Part shown: positions 21,571-31,988 of the stretch, in pieces | Layout: every line of letters starts with the position of its first letter | How positions within the stretch are numbered: the stretch's first letter is position 1 | NCBI RefSeq assembly: GCF_003597395.2 | Contig: NC_133771.1 | Span: 45,035,985-45,099,984, forward strand | Source: Chelonoidis abingdonii | Taxonomy: Eukaryota > Chordata > Testudines > Testudinidae | DNA length: 64,000 nucleotides | Reading direction: 5' to 3' | Made by a program: the position numbers and the translations under genes | The notes under the pieces: model-generated | What the model was told of the DNA's origin: nothing | The model's input: only the letters and a program-made list of their open reading frames with translations | Databases searched by the model: none

Positions 21571-23562
21571 GGTGTTTGTTTTTTTTCAAAGTCAATGTGT
21601 TAAAGACTTCATTTCTTTGTGGGTGAAACTACAGCCAAAAGCTGACTTCTCTGTGTCAGACCATTACAAGCAGCATGTCAGCTTGTAGATTCATGTATAT
21701 CTCAGAGTTACTGAATATGCAAATCTGTACACAATAGAAGTCTATTTCAGCTGTTTACCTTAACAGGCTATTGCTTTACATGGTTATGTACGAATAGGAT
21801 TGACTTGTATTTCTAATAAACCAATTTAGTATATGAAATCAAGCTATCCCAAAAGATCAAAAACACATCACTTTGTATCTCATGGCAATGTCATAGATTT
21901 TTACATGAAGAAAATTTGCTTCTTTAAGGCGTTTTTGTGAGAGTATTTTAATATGAATACTTTTAAATGTACCATTTATTTTCCTTTAAAAGGGTGGAAT
22001 GTGTATAATTTTCAAAAGTGTTTATGAAGTTTCATTAGCTTTCTTTGTAGTTGAAGTAACATTAGTAGCCTTGTATTTATGGGAAACAAGGACTATGATT
22101 TGACTCCATTTTGTTATTTTTTCATGTAGCATGTTCTGATGTGGGATAGAGAGTCTGGCTGATTTTGGTGTTGTACGGTTGTACTCTTACATCTGTGTCA
22201 AAGGTATTAGGGAGCACAGGGGTGTGCTAATGGCAGGAGTGAATGGGTGAACAGCAAGGGGAAAGGAGAAGGTGGATGGGACTAGATCTTCCTGCCCCTT
22301 TCCCAGAAGCCAGAGACATTCTTCCCTCACTGACATAAAACCCCAACAACTGCAACTGTAGCCAGTCCTAGATAAATATTGAGGAACCACCTGGAGTTAT
22401 ACAGGGGTTCATGTACAGATTTTGCTCTCAGTAATAGTCTTGTGTCCCCCTGAGTTCACCAAACTCAGCGGCATTGTCTGGGGGTAAGATTAGAACTTGA
22501 CTCTCTGTACTTAGTAAAATATTCTTCAGTACTTCAAACATATGAACCAAACTATCAATGTTTACCTTCCACTCACCTTCCTGTCCACTCCCACCTCATT
22601 AAGTTATTAAACTTTCTCCATGTGATATCATAACCATCTCCTTTACAACTGATGGTGACCCAGGAAGCCATTGAGACTTCACTGCATGCAGAAAAAAAGC
22701 AAGGAGAGGAGACATAATGAGAGGAACTGGTTTAAGTTGAGCAGCACACAGTGTCGATTACCTAGAACTTTAGAGAGTGCAAAGCTAATCAGAAATGTAT
22801 GTTTCCCTATAACAATGGCATATGTAAGATTAATCTTTAAAGTATGATTATCCACTAAAGACTAAATGTAAAATAGTTAATTTGTTATATTTTAGATGTC
22901 TAACATGTCAGTCCAGTAGAAATGAAACAGCACTTCATATTTTTATAAAAATAAAAGCCTATTTATAAATGAATCATGTAAAATACATTGAGTAAGTAAT
23001 CTGCCTCCTTGACGCTCAGAATTAGAAATGCCAGTGCATGCAGCATAAAATCTTGAACTAGTTAATGATCAGGAAAGAGTACTAGCAAACCATTCATAGC
23101 AAAGAATAGTATCATCATATGTTATATAATACCTCAAATATACATGTACAAAATAACAAAAAATACTCAAGATGTGTCAATGCTTAAAATGCATAACCTG
23201 ATAATTCTTGTCTTTACTATTTGTCTGACAAGTAATACTTAGAGTTGTCCACTCGGCTAGGCTCTATACAAACAAAGTAAGGCTGCTATTCAGCAAGCTA
23301 ATTAAATAAACCTAACTTGCTTAAAGTTAGACATCTGCTAAACTACCTTGCTGAGCCCAAATCTGTTCCTACTCTCAAAAAGCGTACAATCTAATTTCTG
23401 CAAATGTGTTCGTTTTACTTAAAGGCTTCCTGCATGATCTAAGCAAGCAATTTTCATCCTCTTGGCTGCACAGGGAGAAGAATATTCCCAAACATTCAAG
23501 TGTATGAAACTCATTTGTAAAACATATGTAAATAGGATCAAATCCAATCCTTTGCATACACA
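21571..23562. other. AT-rich non-coding DNA
   Basis: No gene. A small foldback at about 23290-23360 (tattcagcaag ... ccttgctgagccc) looks like a MITE of the attcagcaaagcac type. Confidence 0.45.
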
Positions 23563-23640
23563 TAAGAACATACTGGGTCAGACCAAGGGTCCATCCAGCC
23601 CACCATTCTGTCTGCCGACAGTGGCCAATTAGTCTAGAAA
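23563..23640 (-). mobile_element. CR1 3' tail, second subfamily
   Basis: cataagaacatactgggtca, then gaccaagggtccatccagcc and ccgacagtggccaatt: the tail of the CR1 group also seen at 28425, 50690 and 57965. Confidence 0.88.
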
Positions 23641-24769
23641 GCATAGTGTGTAGCACACTGGGACACCAACTAGAAGAGAAAAAGAGAATGAGAGGAGGGC
23701 AACAGTGTGGCATACCAGTGTGAAAATGCTGTTAACACCTGTGTTGTAGCCTTCTGCATCACCTTCGTGGGAGAGTTTTACAGCTACTTCTCTGGCATGA
23801 AATATTGTTATTGTTGCATCTGTGTCAGTAAGGGGAAACTATCAGTTTGGGTATTGGCAAGTGAGATATCTTCGGGGAAATTTGTGAATAGAACAATAAC
23901 AATAGGACAACAGCAGCATATTTCAACAGCACAATAAAATTAAATGATAACTTATAATTATTCCTATTAGGTTTTCTTTCATCATGAATAGCAACAAAAG
24001 TTTGTTTTAAACTGTACAGAAATACCTGCAGTACAAAAGAAACATTTATGGTGACATTTTTGGCCAAGTTCAAGCTGTGCTGAAAAGGTTCTACTTTTGC
24101 CCTTCGCACAGTATATTTGATTTACTTATTTGCAGGAATATAAATGGCACGATGATTAAAACTACAGTTTCTCTCCTCAGTGACCCACATTTAATTATGG
24201 CTCATCTGGTTTTCGGCAACACTGCCAGGAAAAAGGGCATGTTCAGCAAGCTGTTTCTAAGCAATGCTCATATGGGGTATATTAGGGAACTTCATCAGCT
24301 TGATATGATGATATATTGGCTTCTTTTCTACCACCTGGGCTACTATTCAGCGTGTGCATTAGTAACTGCAGGCTTATCCTAATATCTACATCATAATATT
24401 TATTGGGTTAATTATCAGTATAAGGCACCTCTATCCAAAGGGTTTTTTCTACAGTGTTGATGACTGACTTGTCCAATCTGCCTTAAATTCAGCAAACTTA
24501 TAATTTTTTTTAAATGCAATCTAAAAGAAGCATGAAATTAATGAATACAACTCCAAGGAGATAGTACATCTGTGATCTTCAGATTCTTCACTGCTGGAGC
24601 TGCAGATGTCCATGTATGCTACTGAATTAATCTAATGGTGCATTCTTACATGCAGAATCATTCTGCTACAAAGTATTAAGTGGAGAGCATATTACAGCAG
24701 CTAACTATCTCTTCATGTCTGACAGTTGCATTCCAACGTTTGCTTGCCTTTTTATTTGTTTTATAATTG
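23641..24769. other. Non-coding; weak open frames
   Basis: 24077-24382 (+) is open for 101 codons without any recognised motif; 23825-24109 overlaps it on the other strand. No support for a gene. Confidence 0.4.
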
Positions 24770-24930
24770 CAATTAGAACCCCGTTTATCCAACTCTCCAT
24801 TATCCATTTCTCCGAATTAACTGAATAAGCAGCGCACACAGGTCCAGAAGCGGAAGATCTCTCCTGTGGCTGTTAGACAGCACTGCAGCCTTGCACTTTC
24901 CCATTTTCCAGATTATCCAAATTTTGATTA
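24770..24930 (+). mobile_element. Tigger-like (Tc1/mariner) fragment
   Basis: agaaccccgtttatccaact, then ccattatccatttctccgaa and, at the other side, ttccagattatccaaatttt: the terminal vocabulary of Tigger-type elements (agaacctcgcttatccgga type). Ends and TA duplications are not clear. Confidence 0.55.
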
Positions 24931-27900
24931 TATGATCTGGTCCTGAACCCAATTAGATAAGATAAATGGGTTTCTGTTGTACAGAAAACACAGAGTTTCC
25001 CAATTTAGCCACTCAGTTTTCATAATACACAGGAAAACAAAACATTGCTTAGTTTGGATTTGTACATTAGTGAGAAAATCACAAATGCGCAGATACAAAA
25101 ATCCACTTCCACACATGAAAGTGGTGATGGTGTAAGCAGGAAATAATCTAACAAGCTTCCATACTATCAGAAAAAAATACCTGCACTTCAGTAAGACATG
25201 GGTTTTGAAAGATAGTGGGATACATTATGCATGAGTAAAAGCTGAATATTAGACATTGGATTGAGTACATTTTATCTGTAGTTTATAACAAAGTGTTTCA
25301 GTGTAAATACTGACTTTGGCATGATTCAGCAGAGGATATGTTGAACAGCAAACTTTATCAGTCTTAAAATTATGCTGGATCTTTGGTGCAACAGTGTTTT
25401 TTGTTGAACAGTTTTGGATACTAAAAATGAAGCACTACTAAAATCAATGGCAAATGAGGTGCCCTAGAATTCCTATGAATAAACATTCTTACTTGCATCT
25501 AGATTATGCAAATGTAATAATATTTTGAGATTTTAAAGTGCGTTATATTCTGGCCTTTTTTTTAAATAAAATTTTGTCAAGATTTTCAAACTTTTCAGAA
25601 TTTGTCATTTAAAAATATTTTCTGTGGAATCTAAATAAAAAAGTGTTGACTATAGACTGCTAGGCAATTTCTTTGTCTTTTACTTTTCTGCATTGCCAAC
25701 ACTATTTAGTCTATTTAGTGGCAATAGTGTGATTTTATATTTAAAATTGAAGGGTTTGCATTTTTTAAATTAAAAGATAATATTTTGAAATATTTGTGTT
25801 TCATTTTTTAAAAATTGCCTTAAAATTGTGCAAAATTTGTAGAAAACAAAATCGGACATTTATGAAAAATAATGACTGAAACATGGTTTTGAATTTGCGA
25901 GAATTTACATGATTTTTTCAAGTTTTTCACAAACCCTAATTTCTATTGTGATTTCCAACTGAGAATCTTCAAGTGTTTTATAAAACATGAACTACACCAA
26001 ATAATACCTTTTTGAAGAATATTAGTATTAGGTCTGTATTGCAGATGGTGAAACTGCATTGGAAATACAGCACTCCTTATAGGGCAAGCCCCAATTTTAG
26101 ATCCCTCTAAGCAAAATTCCATAGTGCAATTCACTGAAGGCAACAAAATAAAGTGTGCATTTAGTATTTATGTCAATTGGCTAGGAACCGTATGGATCAT
26201 GAAATCTTATTAGGAAACAGGTGTTGCAGCATCTGCAACTCAGTGGGCCGGTGACTGCAGCCTCATGAGGTATGCCTAAAGTAATTTTGAAAGGTATGAC
26301 TCTATTTTCTGATGCATAAACATATAGAACTAAATAAAGCTGCTAAAACTACAGAAGGGGTAAAATATAGTAAAGGAGAACGTGTTATAATGACCTTTGC
26401 AAAGAACATAGTTATACTCTCATTTGGAAGAGTGCTTTGTTCAGCTTTCCTTCAGGATGATTTTGTTTTAAATTTTTGGCAGAAAGGTTGTGGTGTGTGG
26501 TTTTTGTTTGTTTATTTGTTAAGAAACAAACAAAAAAAGGCCCAGAGGAGTTGATCAAGGGTAGAGGTATTCCACTGATATGTGGACAGTCCCATATACC
26601 TGCACAGAATCAGTTACAGGACTGAGGGCCTAGCTTGTACACTGTTTGGCACAGAGACTGCATTCCTCTCTGTTTGGAAACCATCACCTTTTTTTCCCTG
26701 CTATTGCAGTATGATTATTATTGCGAATAATAGTGAGATGAGGATAGATTGTAATATAGTGGCTGGAGCATATTGTTTAGGGTATGCATAGAAGATATCC
26801 CAGTAATGGCTGCATGGAAAGGGAGTGTTGCCTCCATGGCAATCCTCTTCTCCCTCCCCCGGATTTTTGTAACTGTGTGGAGTTCCAAATGGTCAGAAGC
26901 ACATGGAGTTTTGTGGGAAGGACAGGGACTTACAATGAGTCACTTTCCTCACTACTGTCTCCTATAGGCTGGCTGGATTTTGGTGCAAAAAGTCTGGCAG
27001 GTGTTAATTCAGCTTGGAGCTGTTGGTGCTAAACAAATTATGAAGAAACCATGAGAATAATGCTCAGCCAAAGGAGATTGACAACCCATCAGTGCAAGTT
27101 TCAGTAAAAATACTGATAAGCATCCTAGCTACAGGTCCTATTGAGCTAAAAAGCATTCTGAGCTAAATTCAGCCCTGAGTTATCCAAGCACAATACCAGC
27201 AAAATCAACAGAGTGGCATGGGTGTAAGGCAGGGAAGAATTTCTTCCTTCATATTTTGGTTTTACACTTTAAATGGCTTAATATTACAAAATCAGAAAAT
27301 AGTTGGGAAAGTGTTCCTATACTTTGAGTCTTCCACTGGTATAGTAATAAGGCAAATTAAGTTGTGGTTAAACACCTCCAAACCAATCAGTATTCCATAT
27401 GCTTCCTAGAAACCACAGAGGAGATAAGCTGCTGTTCTGAAAGCTTAAAAATCAAAGTGAGCCACAATTCACAAAGCACTTAAGCACATACTTAAATTTG
27501 ATCTTGTGATTAATCCTATTCCTGTTTAGCAACTCACATAAAATTTAAGTTTTGATTAAAGTTAACAGTCAATCTTTTGATGTCAATGAGAGACTTAAGC
27601 ATGTGTTTTAAATGTTTACTGAATGGGCGCTACTTGACAGACTACTGAGGAGAAGACATTAGGAAGGAGAGGCTTAAATTAACATTTAAACCACACACAT
27701 TTCAGAATGCAGAGAAGGCTGTTTGGGAGGCACAGCCTTCCCTATCCTAAAGCTCATTCAGCAGATTGAGGCTTGCAGAAGAGCCAAGCTGTTAGCTTTT
27801 CCATTAGGGCTACCGTCCCTTTTCACTTCTCAAATTCCAAATTATAGTCTATATTTAATTTCAGTGCCATAGGGAGATTCATGTCAGAGGAGGGTAACTT

Positions 27901-28013
27901 CATTTAAAATTAGCCACTGTGGGAGGGATCACATGAGAAGAGCAATATCCTACACCACCTACCTCCTTCCCAACCCTACCAAGGGAGACCCCCATCCCCT
28001 GAGGCTTCAGAGG
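24931..28013. other. AT-rich non-coding DNA
   Basis: No gene in 3 kb. 25540-25930 is dominated by T- and A-runs with aaatttgt/acaaattt words, resembling the inside of AT-rich hAT relics. 26820-26960 is a locally GC-richer patch. Open frames (26312-26554, 26784-27032 and others) lack motifs. Confidence 0.45.
27465..27640. mobile_element. Foldback MITE of the attcagcaaagcacttaagc type
   Basis: attcacaaagcacttaagca and tgtcaatgagagacttaagc, then gtttactgaatggg: inverted ends with the core gatgtcaatgaga. Probably the same family group as the element at 52589-52677. Confidence 0.5.
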
Positions 28014-28021
28014 GGTTAATT
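28014..28021. repeat. 8-bp target-site duplication of the 28022-28239 MITE
   Basis: GGTTAATT, repeated exactly at 28240-28247. Confidence 0.88.
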
Positions 28022-28239
28022 CAGTGGTTCTCAAACTTTTGTCCTGGTGACCCCTTTCACATAGCAAACCTTGGAGTTCAACCCCACCCTTATAAATTAA
28101 AAACACTTTTTTATATATTTAACACTATTATAAATGCTAGAGCAAAGCGGGGTTTGAGGTGGAGGCTGACAGCTCGCGACCTCCAGTAATAACCTTGTGA
28201 CCCTCTGAGGGTTCCCGACCCCCAGTTTGAGAACCCCTG
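28022..28239 (-). mobile_element. hAT-type MITE with perfect 8-bp duplication
   Basis: A 218-bp element from CAGTGGTTCTCAAACTTTTG to CAGTTTGAGAACCCCTG. It is the reverse-oriented relative of 2108-2331 (shared gaccccttt, aaaacacttttt, ggtggaggctgacagct words). Flanked by GGTTAATT on both sides. Confidence 0.92.
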
Positions 28240-28247
28240 GGTTAATT

Positions 28248-28424
28248 TAATTTTAACACCCTGTGTCCATACACATGCAGTTTTCACAACATAGGCTCAT
28301 CCCAGATTCTGGAAAAAGCTCAAATTCTCAGTTCGTGGAGTATGTACATAAGCTACACTAAAGACAAATCCAAAGTAACTCTCTACAGTTTGTGAGGGAC
28401 CCCATGGAGCCAGTCTTTAGGAAA
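28248..28424. other. Short non-coding spacer
   Basis: Nothing recognised. Confidence 0.4.
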
Positions 28425-28657
28425 CAGATAAATGCATGGGGGTTAAGTCCATTAATGGCTATCAGCCAGGATGGGTAAGGAATGGTGTCCCTAGCCTCTG
28501 TTTGTCAGAGGTGGAGATGGATGCAGGAAAAGATCCACTTGATCATTACCTGTTAGGTTTACTCCTCTGGGCACTTGGCATTGGCCATTGTCGTAGACAG
28601 GATACTGGCTGGATGGACCTTTGGTTTGACCCAGTTATGGCTGTTCTTATGTTCTAA
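28425..28657 (+). mobile_element. CR1 3' end
   Basis: From aatggctatcagccaggatg through ctagcctctgtttgtcagag to the terminal block tggatggacctttggtttga and cttatgttct. The 73- and 113-codon frames here are CR1 3'-UTR read-through, not genes. Confidence 0.92.
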
Positions 28658-28760
28658 CCAAATGACCCAAAGTTATGGAGACAGATATAATCAGGAAGCC
28701 AGAAAAGTATCAGAAAATTGGCAAGTCTCTGACTGGATGGGCTCAGCGCTTTGGTCACAA

Positions 28761-29034
28761 GCAGAGGTGGTCAAAAAGTTTGGGATTTTTTTTAAGCAGA
28801 ATTTTTTTTATTGTTTCTTTAACAATCAAACACAGCAAGCGGCAAATATTTGGCCACACTTTCTGAAACCCCAAACCATATCAGGTTTTGGCAGACTAAT
28901 TTCAGCTTTCAATTAAATAAACCACAAGAAATTTTGAAGGAAAGCAGACATTGTCCATGATTTTTTCTGCTTTTTAAAAACCCCTAGTTTTCGATCCAAA
29001 AAAAGTTTTGACGGAAAATATTTGTCCAACCCTT
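28761..29034. mobile_element. Possible AT-rich hAT-type element
   Basis: Starts cagaggtggtcaaaaagttt and ends gaaaatatttgtccaaccct, imperfect inverted ends of a cagaggtgggcaaa type. No matching 8-bp flanks seen, so the boundaries are approximate. Confidence 0.45.
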
Positions 29035-29146
29035 TTAATGAGCTTTAGTGCCTTTTAGAAGTAGCTGATGCTAGAACCAGTGATACCTTGTAAAGAAATT
29101 TTCTCAAAGCTGGGTTTGTGCTGAGATGCGGAAGGCTTATTTTTCC

Positions 29147-29306
29147 CAGGGTTGCCTGTGGCGGGGGACCAAGTGAGGCAATTTGTGCTAGGCCCAGCAG
29201 GGGCCCCCATGAGAATATAGTATTGTATAGTATTGCAATTTTTTTTATGGAAGGGGCCCCCGAAATTGCTTTGCCCCAGGCCCCCTGAATCCTCTGGGTG
29301 GCCCTG
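29147..29306 (-). mobile_element. GC-rich hAT-type element, same family as 6417-6649
   Basis: CAGGGTTGCCTGTGG at the left; the right end ccccctgaatcctctgggtg, then gccctg, is almost identical to the right end at 6623-6649. The interior is shorter (160 bp). No 8-bp duplication is detectable. Confidence 0.75.
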
Positions 29307-29647
29307 ATAAGTGGTAAAAAAAACCCAAACCAAGCTAAATATTAGAAAAGATTGCATGTATGAGAAGACAAATTGAATGGGCTAATGGGTAAATAAACAA
29401 TTTTAAGCATTGAAAAAGAGCCGCAATTAGTACTTTAAAAACATGTCCAATTTGTCTTCGCTATTCTCAGGTAAGGAAATGAGATGTATTTCTTCTCTTA
29501 ATGAATTCCTCCAAAAAAGTACAGTGCATGTAGCAGCCAGTATTTTGCCATTGGAAACGGGGAGGGGGGGGAGGGAATGTGGAAGAAAGAGGAGGGGAAC
29601 AAAAAAACAACAGTTTTTAATCAAAAACTTAAAAAGTCAATTTTTAT
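29307..29647. other. Non-coding
   Basis: A purine-rich run lies at 29560-29600 (ggggagggggggg, then gaaagaggagggg). The frames at 29427-29652 reflect that composition. Confidence 0.45.
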
Positions 29648-30878
29648 TGTAATCCTTCTGCCCCTCTGAGTTGGCAGCAACAAGTGCCAGGTTCAGTATC
29701 CAGGGGTTCCGTTTCAATAACGCAAATGCAAAACCGGCTCGAGCCCCCACCCAGTGACCTGGGACAATTACATACCATCCCCTGGGGCGCCTCTAGGAGG
29801 CAATACTTCCCCTTTCTCAAGCACAGAGTCTGAGTGTAGCAAAATCCCTTTAATAAAGGAGGGAAACAATGTGGCATCATATTGGGGAAACACCACAAAC
29901 ATGATTCATAACATAAACTATGAGCAAAAGACCCACCAAGTAAGTTTTGGCAATGTCCTTTTCTCCTTAGGGTCTTAAGTCCAATTACCCCAAAGTCCAA
30001 CAACCCAAAAGTCTCTGTCTCTGGTCAGTGCCACCCCAGAGTTCAAAAGTTTATCTGCAGAGTTTTACCCTCCCCAGCCTGGGTGGAAGTGGGGGGGGGG
30101 ACACACAGGGTGTTAAGGGGCACCTTACATGGGCCAAGGCTGACTGTTCCGCCTCTCCAAGTAGTTCTGCTATAGCCTTCACCATGACCGGCTCCACTCC
30201 ACCAGCTGTGCCACTCCTCCAGTCAACTCGTGAGCTGCTCCAGCCGCCCCCGCAAACCGCTCCACTCACTATTCCATGTGCTGCTCCAACATGCTGCAAA
30301 CTGCTCCGCTCTGCCAGCTGCTTAGTGATAGACCTTCAGGTTCCCCCACTAGTTAACACAGCACTCAGTGATTTCAGTTCAGTAAGCTTAGCTCTTTTAG
30401 AGACTTCAGCTTGTAGTAGGGGAGCCCCAGTGCCTTGGCCCAAATTGAATTCAGCTTAGCAGCCTCTAGATAGACTCCTAATGGAATCAAAATTAGCTCT
30501 GCTCTTCAACAGTGGAGAGAGGAGGCTGTGCAATTGGTGTTCCAGGCCCTCAAAAGGGGCCCATACCATCAGGTACACACACCAATACCCAACCTCTCTC
30601 AGTTCACTGGGTTTTGGCACCCATGTCCCTTGTCTAGCAAGTGCTACTTCACTGAAGGTGAGACTCTCCGTCATAAAGCAGTCTTATAATTCCTCATTCA
30701 CTCAATTAGGGTGACAACACTTTATTCCTCTTGCCCCAATAACAAAGATACTGGGGATCCCAGAGCTGTCAAAATAACCATCCCAGGCTGCCATGGGCTA
30801 TGCTAGATGGGGTGGGTGTGCCAATGCAAATACCTGAAATTCCTTTTCACATTCCCCAGAATTCACCACCAGATGTCA
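29648..30878 (-). mobile_element. Probable LTR or LTR-flanked fragment, minus orientation
   Basis: About 1.2 kb bounded by TG at 29648 and CA at 30878, richer in G and C than its surroundings. Read on the minus strand it has an ATTAAA-type polyadenylation hexamer (around 29850) and a second AATAAA (near 30720). The frames 30028-30459 (143 codons) and 29644-30003 on the other strand have no domain. No target duplication was found. It could also be another GC-rich repeat; the boundaries are tentative. Confidence 0.4.
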
Positions 30879-31664
30879 GGGTAGAACTCATTCTGACTCT
30901 GCTTACATTATTAAACAATGCCATTTTCCATTAAAAATCTTTGATTAACAATGTTAACTAGCCTCTATTTTTTAAGCTAAAATGTATAGATTTAATAAAT
31001 CTTTAAACGTCTGGGTTTTGTTTGATAATATTCCCAATTCTAGTCTTGTTTCAGACACATTGCTATTTTGTTTATTTAATAGCATTTGTTTATAAAATAA
31101 AAAAATGAATGAATATAATATCTAATAACAAGAAGTAAAAATAAACATGCTCTGAATATTAATTATGCTCAGTAGTAAAGTACTGTACTTACACCTAATG
31201 AAAGTGACATTCTGGTTATCGAATGAAGTGGGGAAAAAAGAACGTCAATAATGCATGGACTTTTATTGTGTGAGTGAACAAATGTGATGTAAAGCAAAGA
31301 AATAAAAAATAACCCACAAAACAAAGGAGGTAAATCTTTTAATAAGTGGATTTTTATTGAGAAATCCATCAGTTCAAGTCAGTAGATTGTTTGGACAGTG
31401 CCACAACTGTGGACGCTTTCAGTTGACTAGATTAAATGTCCTGGAAACCCAAAACGGCTTACCCAGTTAACCAAGAATCTATTTATCCCATCCCTTTTCT
31501 TTCCTTCTCATCCCAGATTCTCTTACTGATTGCTCTTTATGTGTTAGTATTTTGTTCTTGTTCATATTGCCCATTCAGGAATGCACCAAGATCCACTTTT
31601 TAAAAATCTTTTAAAAATAACCTCTCTTTAACCTTATCTCCATTATAAGACATATTTTAAGCTA
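30879..31664. other. AT-rich non-coding DNA
   Basis: No gene. Confidence 0.45.
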
Positions 31665-31988
31665 CAATAGAACCTCAGAGTTACAAACACCTCAGGAATG
31701 TAGGTTGTTTGTAACTCTGAAATGTTTGTCACTTTGAACAAAACTTTATGGTTGTTCTTTCAAAAATTTACAACTGAACATTGACTTAATACAGACTGGA
31801 AGCTTTACTATGCAGAAGAAAAATGCTGCTTTCCCTTTATTTTTCAGTAGCTTACATTTAACACAATACTGTGAAGTATTTGCCCCTTTTTTTTGGTCTC
31901 TGCTGCTGTCTGATCGTGTACTTCTGGTTCCAAATGAGGTGTGTGGTCAGTTCATAAATCTGGTGTTTGTAACTTGGAGGTTCTACTG
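31665..31988. mobile_element. Tigger-type MITE, complete (324 bp)
   Basis: The ends CAATAGAACCTCAGAGTTAC and the complement of gtaacttggaggttctactg form long inverted repeats (27 bases with three or four mismatches). TA lies on both sides (31663-31664, 31989-31990), the Tc1/mariner target. The 61-codon frame inside is not a transposase. Confidence 0.93.

Noticed and set aside
23825..24382. Frames of 94 and 101 codons on opposite strands as exons
   Set aside because: No motif, splice context or codon pattern.
30028..30459. 143-codon plus-strand frame, Ser/Pro/Thr-rich
   Set aside because: Composition-driven frame inside the GC-richer LTR-like block; the opposite strand is open too.
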